A DNA stretch of 8,313 nucleotides from a bacterium UBP4_UBA6127 (GTDB taxonomy: Bacteria > UBP4 > UBA4092), in assembly GCA_002428325.1 (NCBI GenBank), contig DIVR01000031.1:1-8313 (forward strand), read 5' to 3'. A model generated the notes under the pieces. The model saw only the letters and a program-made list of their open reading frames with translations. It did no database searches and was not told the origin of the DNA. Position numbers and translations under genes: made by a program. Of this stretch, positions 6,111 through 8,313 are shown piece by piece (position 1 is the first letter of the stretch; each line of letters opens with the position of its first letter).

Positions 6111-6800
6111 GCAAAATCGGTTTTTCCCTCGCTGGGTAAGGGATTGTCCTCTGATAATATCTTGTTCTGTTTGTTGAAAATCACGTCATACTTTGGATGA
6201 TTTGAAGGGTTGGAGGGTTATATTCCATTCTCTGATAGGGTTTCACTGGACTCATATCTCATTATCTATCATGGTGACCTTCATTCTGAACTGGCTTGTC
6301 TCCTGTCTCGGAGGGTGTCGGGGATGGGTTTTCCTCTTCCTTATTATAAGGGGGATTTTTTATAGCTGGATATGCTGGAAATGTCTTTCCCCAGGGACGC
6401 TTTATCCGGTAATTTCTTCCCGGCATTATCTCTACTTATATCGGAGTTGTAACGGAGAGGGTCAGAGATGCTCCGTTATAACACCGTCTTCTTTCTCATA
6501 CTAAAAGGGCCGGGAGGGTGGGGAATTATGAGAACCCCGCTGGATGTATCTGAAGGCTAATCCCTATCTGGCAGGTCCTTGGTTGGACATTCATCCATGG
6601 GATGGGAATCTTCTGGATAGTTTTTCCGGGGAGTAGGGGTCTATGAAGATGATTTTATGGGTGGAATTCATAAATAAGCCGAGTATTGGGATGAATAGCG
6701 AGTTGAAAACGGTTTGAATAGTGGTTTCATATTACCTGGGAAAGCCTGGTGTTGCCTTCTGGCTGACTCGAATAGGCTTGATTTATCAGTCTTTATTGCT
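6111..6800. other. About 690 bp without a convincing gene
   Basis: This stretch separates the leftward nfeD-flotillin operon from the rightward rRNA promoters. A 103-codon plus-strand frame (6193-6504) starts with TTG, has no ribosome binding site and is rich in Trp and Cys, so I reject it. On the minus strand a 54-codon frame (6262-6426) encodes a hydrophilic Pro-rich peptide, but its upstream site is poor. A hairpin (AACGGAG/CTCCGTT, about 6450-6476) is visible. I see no signature of RNase P RNA, tmRNA, SRP RNA or a tRNA. Confidence 0.5.
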
Positions 6801-6827
6801 TTTTTTTGAATTTCATGTAAATTTATG

Positions 6828-6856
6828 TTGACAGAGATGTTGTATTTTCATATGAT
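6828..6856 (+). promoter_or_regulatory. rRNA promoter P1
   Basis: TTGACA (6828-6833), a 17-bp spacer, then TATGAT (6851-6856). It is the first of the tandem series, with its -35 box about 950 bp before the 16S gene. A hairpin (CCTGTC/GACAGG, 6864-6884) and the sequence CTTTGAAAA follow, echoing the order promoter-hairpin-boxA seen after P7. Confidence 0.8.
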
Positions 6857-6917
6857 AGTAAGTCCTGTCAGTTAATTCGACAGGCAACATCTTTGAAAAA
6901 TCATTTAAATAAAATGC

Positions 6918-6946
6918 TTGACAGAGATAGCGTAGTTCTTTAGAAT
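6918..6946 (+). promoter_or_regulatory. rRNA promoter P2
   Basis: TTGACA (6918-6923), a 17-bp spacer, then TAGAAT (6941-6946), followed by the AGATA start-region motif shared with P4-P7. It lies exactly 90 bp after P1 and shares TTGACAGAGAT with it. Its transcript meets a terminator hairpin about 30-50 nt later. Confidence 0.85.
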
Positions 6947-6980
6947 AGATATTCTTGAGTCAAATTGATGCAGCTTACTT

Positions 6981-7005
6981 AACTCTCCATTTAGAGAGTT
7001 TTTTT
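6981..7005 (+). terminator. Intrinsic terminator T1 between P2 and P3
   Basis: Stem AACTCTC (6981-6987) with GAGAGTT (6994-7000), a 6-nt loop and a run of seven T (6999-7005). The stem is short and AT-rich, so termination may be partial. Confidence 0.7.
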
Positions 7006-7044
7006 AATGCCTCTTACCAGGCTGGCCGCATTCCGGATCTTTCA

Positions 7045-7075
7045 AAAGCCTCTCATTCAAATGAGAGCTTTTTTT
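7045..7075 (+). terminator. Intrinsic terminator T2 between P2 and P3
   Basis: Stem CTCTCAT (7050-7056) with ATGAGAG (7061-7067) and loop TCAA. It is extended below a one-base bulge by G-C and A-T pairs and followed by seven T (7069-7075). It ends 4 bp before the -35 box of P3. Confidence 0.82.
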
Positions 7076-7079
7076 GTCC

Positions 7080-7108
7080 TTGACTCTGGGTTCATGTTCT
7101 TTTAAAAT
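7080..7108 (+). promoter_or_regulatory. rRNA promoter P3
   Basis: TTGACT (7080-7085), a 17-bp spacer, then TAAAAT (7103-7108). The motif TCAACGGTTT starts 14 bp after the first base of the -10 box, exactly the offset seen after P5, which ties P3 to the duplicated module downstream. Confidence 0.75.
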
Positions 7109-7189
7109 TAATAACATCAACGGTTTATAAGTCTAAGCCCACTGGCTTTCCCAGAGGGCGGTCGAAGATTCCTTTCTTCCTTATTGATC

Positions 7190-7218
7190 TTGAAGCCCTT
7201 CGTTAGTTCCTCATTATG
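7190..7218 (+). promoter_or_regulatory. Decayed promoter copy (ghost unit between P3 and P4)
   Basis: TTGAAG (7190-7195), a 17-bp spacer, then ATTATG (7213-7218), a poor -10. The downstream motif CTCAGTGGTTTTAAGT sits at the same 14-bp offset as in P3 and P5, and TCTTCAAAA follows at 7260. This looks like a duplicated module whose -10 box has been lost, so it is probably inactive. Confidence 0.5.
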
Positions 7219-7275
7219 AGTTGAACTCAGTGGTTTTAAGTTCTCTAAAAAGAATAACTTCTTCAAAAAAAAGAC

Positions 7276-7304
7276 TTGACACCCATTCTGAGTTTCTCTA
7301 AGAT
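7276..7304 (+). promoter_or_regulatory. rRNA promoter P4
   Basis: TTGACA (7276-7281), a 17-bp spacer, TAAGAT (7299-7304), then AGATAAACTCAATGGTT. TCTTCAAAA lies 7 bp upstream of the -35 box in an A-rich stretch that could serve as an UP element for the RNA polymerase alpha subunit. Confidence 0.9.
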
Positions 7305-7364
7305 AGATAAACTCAATGGTTCTTAAGTCTCTGACTCTGAAGAAAAGAAATCTTCAAAAGAGGG

Positions 7365-7393
7365 TTGACAGCCGGAGCGAGTTTCTGTAAGAT
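7365..7393 (+). promoter_or_regulatory. rRNA promoter P5
   Basis: TTGACA (7365-7370), a 17-bp spacer, TAAGAT (7388-7393), then AGATAAACTCAACGGTT. It lies 89 bp after P4. An inverted repeat, TGAAGA (7338-7343) and TCTTCA (7351-7356), lies just upstream. Confidence 0.9.
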
Positions 7394-7454
7394 AGATAAA
7401 CTCAACGGTTTTTAGGTCTTCTCTTCTTGAAGAAAAAAATCTTCAAAATAAGAC

Positions 7455-7483
7455 TTGACTCCCGAGGCGAGATTCTTTAAGAT
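7455..7483 (+). promoter_or_regulatory. rRNA promoter P6
   Basis: TTGACT (7455-7460), a 17-bp spacer, TAAGAT (7478-7483), then AGATATCC. It lies 90 bp after P5. The upstream inverted repeat is TTGAAGA (7427-7433) and TCTTCAA (7440-7446). After the start region the sequence leaves the repeat pattern. Confidence 0.88.
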
Positions 7484-7544
7484 AGATATCCTCTCCTGAA
7501 AAAAGAGACAGCAAATCTCCCAGGTTTACAGGGAGAAATTAAAT

Positions 7545-7572
7545 TTGACAATCTGTAGTATTTTGATAGAAT
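7545..7572 (+). promoter_or_regulatory. rRNA promoter P7 (closest to the 16S gene)
   Basis: TTGACA (7545-7550), a 16-bp spacer, TAGAAT (7567-7572), then AGATAATT. It lies 90 bp after P6, although its surrounding sequence is unlike the P4-P6 module. The predicted start near 7579 gives a leader of about 200 nt before mature 16S RNA. Confidence 0.87.
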
Positions 7573-7578
7573 AGATAA

Positions 7579-7779
7579 TTGTCCCCTAATTAAGGGACGC
7601 CGGTACAGGAGCCCGGAATAGCTCGCTTGGTCTTTGAAAACTAAATAGGATGACAATAAGAATTGGATCACTCCATGATTCAAGTCAATTCAAATTTTAA
7701 GTCTAGCAGTTAGAACTAACCAGACAGACCTCAACAAGTAAATCCTACTCTCTTAATTGAGAGCTTGTGATTAAATATT
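7579..7779 (+). other. rRNA leader (processed from the 16S precursor)
   Basis: About 200 nt between the predicted P7 start and mature 16S. It contains a hairpin GTCCC/GGGAC (7581-7598), a boxA-like site and a second hairpin CTCTC/GAGAG (7748-7763) about 17 nt before the 16S 5' end. In bacteria this region carries antitermination signals and the upstream arm of the RNase III processing stem. The downstream arm would lie outside the window. Confidence 0.75.
7629..7642 (+). promoter_or_regulatory. boxA-like antitermination site
   Basis: GGTCTTTGAAAACT closely matches the boxA form TGTTCTTTGAAAACT known from Gram-positive rRNA leaders, where the NusB-S10 complex binds the RNA to prevent premature termination. 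Its place in the 16S leader fits this role. Confidence 0.65.
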
Positions 7780-8313
7780 TAAACTGAGAGTTTGATCTTG
7801 GCTCAGGACTAACGCTGGCGGCGTGCCTAAGACATGCAAGTCGTACGAGAAAGTGGTAGCAATACCGCGAGTACAGTGGCGAATGGGTGAGTAACACGTG
7901 GGTAATTTACCTCAAAGACTGGGACAACTCCGCGAAAGCGGGGCTAATACCAGATGATATCCTGGATTCTTCAGAGTTCAGGATCAAAGGTGGGGACCGT
8001 AAGGCCTACCGCTGTGAGATGAGCCCGCGGCCTATCAGCTAGTTGGTAAGGTAATGGCTTACCAAGGCTAAGACGGGTAGCTGGCGTGAGAGCGCGACCA
8101 GCCACACTGGAACTGAGATACGGTCCAGACTCCTACGGGAGGCAGCAGTCGGGAATTTTGGTCAATGGGGGAAACCCTGAACCAGCGACGCCGCGTGCAG
8201 GATGAAGTCCTTCGGGATGTAAACTGCTGTCGGATGGGACGAAAGCTTTCGGGTGAATAATCCGGAAGGATGACGGTACCATCGGAGGAAGCACCGGCTA
8301 ACTCTGTGCCAGC
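7780..8313 (+). rRNA. rrs: 16S ribosomal RNA, 5' part (about E. coli positions 1-522)
   Basis: Small-subunit rRNA, cut by the window end after about one third of its usual ~1,500 nt. Universal blocks in order: AGAGTTTGATC at 7787 (E. coli 8-18), CTGGCGGCGTGCCTAAGACA, ATGCAAGTC, GTGAGTAACACGTGGGTAA, GATGAGCCCGCG, TAGTTGGTAAGGTAA, ACTCCTACGGGAGGCAGC at 8129 (E. coli 338), CGACGCCGCGTG, and GTGCCAGC at the edge (E. coli 515). The mature 5' end is placed by counting back from AGAGTTTGATC, so it may be off by a few bases. Unusual bases include T at 7798 (broad-range primers expect A or C) and GAGATACGG for GAGACACGG. It is transcribed from the tandem promoters upstream. The lineage cannot be named from these ~530 nt by eye. 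Confidence 0.98.

Larger units (their letters stand above)
7276..7484 (+). repeat. Tandem ~90-bp promoter module (two full copies and a partial third)
   Basis: Copies begin at 7276 (89 bp), 7365 (90 bp) and 7455 (promoter part only). Each full copy runs: -35, 17-bp spacer ending in GAGTTTCT, TAAGATAGATAAACTCAA, YGGTTYTTA, then an inverted repeat TGAAGA/TCTTCA, then the next -35. Spacer bases just after the -35 differ between copies, while the -10 and start region are identical in the first two. Confidence 0.9.

Noticed and set aside
6193..6504. 103-codon plus-strand frame with hydrophobic stretches
   Set aside because: TTG start, no ribosome binding site, high Trp and Cys, no recognisable pattern; it looks like chance.
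6643..6717. 24-codon plus-strand frame preceded by GGGGAG
   Set aside because: Too short to judge, no promoter and no recognisable peptide.
7276..7484. CRISPR-like reading of the regular repeats
   Set aside because: The units are ~90 bp without unique spacers, and each contains a clean promoter. They are better explained as duplicated promoters.
6947..7779. tRNA gene in the rRNA leader
   Set aside because: No cloverleaf, no GTTCRANNC T-loop and no acceptor stem pairing could be found.

Overview
This is a bacterial chromosomal window of moderate, slightly AT-leaning composition. It ends in the first ~534 nt of a 16S rRNA gene. The 16S part has the universal blocks (AGAGTTTGATC, the ACTCCTACGGGAGGCAGC probe block, a terminal GTGCCAGC) but uncommon local signatures, such as a GACTAACGCTGGCGG start and GAGATACGG where GAGACACGG is usual. 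It does not look like a standard proteobacterium or Firmicute. I suspect a poorly sampled phylum but cannot name it by eye. Gene starts use ordinary GGAGG-type ribosome binding sites, and promoters follow the housekeeping TTGACA-17-TATAAT pattern.

Layout: (1) 1-739, minus: the N-terminal two thirds of a class I PLP aminotransferase, with its own promoter carrying a perfect dyad in the spacer. (2) 887-2051, minus: a PadR-type repressor overlapping a two-TM membrane protein, under a promoter with two matching operator dyads. (3) 2238-2441, minus: a cold-shock protein with a ~150-nt leader containing an intrinsic-terminator hairpin. (4) 2752-3312, plus: a divergent gene for a small secreted protein with two 24-residue GNPH/GDPH repeats, ending in a terminator. 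(5) 3776-6034, minus: an NfeD-like membrane protein followed by a flotillin, the pairing known from Bacillus YuaF-YuaG, with a clear promoter upstream and a strong terminator downstream. (6) 6111-6800: about 690 bp with no convincing gene. (7) 6828-7779, plus: a long regulatory region feeding the rRNA gene. (8) 7780-8313, plus: 16S rRNA, cut by the window edge.

The most unusual part is the rRNA control region. Seven near-consensus promoters lie in tandem (-35 starts at 6828, 6918, 7080, 7276, 7365, 7455 and 7545), and several are spaced 89-90 bp apart. An eighth, decayed copy lies near 7190. Two intrinsic-terminator hairpins separate the first two promoters from the rest. Several units share an initially transcribed motif (CTCAAYGGTT) and an upstream TCTTCAAAA block, so the array appears to have grown by duplication of a promoter module. 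A boxA-like antitermination site follows the last promoter.

The protein genes form small independent units, each with its own promoter or terminator: membrane-stress or envelope functions (PadR/HAAS, flotillin/NfeD), RNA chaperoning (Csp), amino-acid metabolism (aminotransferase) and one unrecognised secreted repeat protein.
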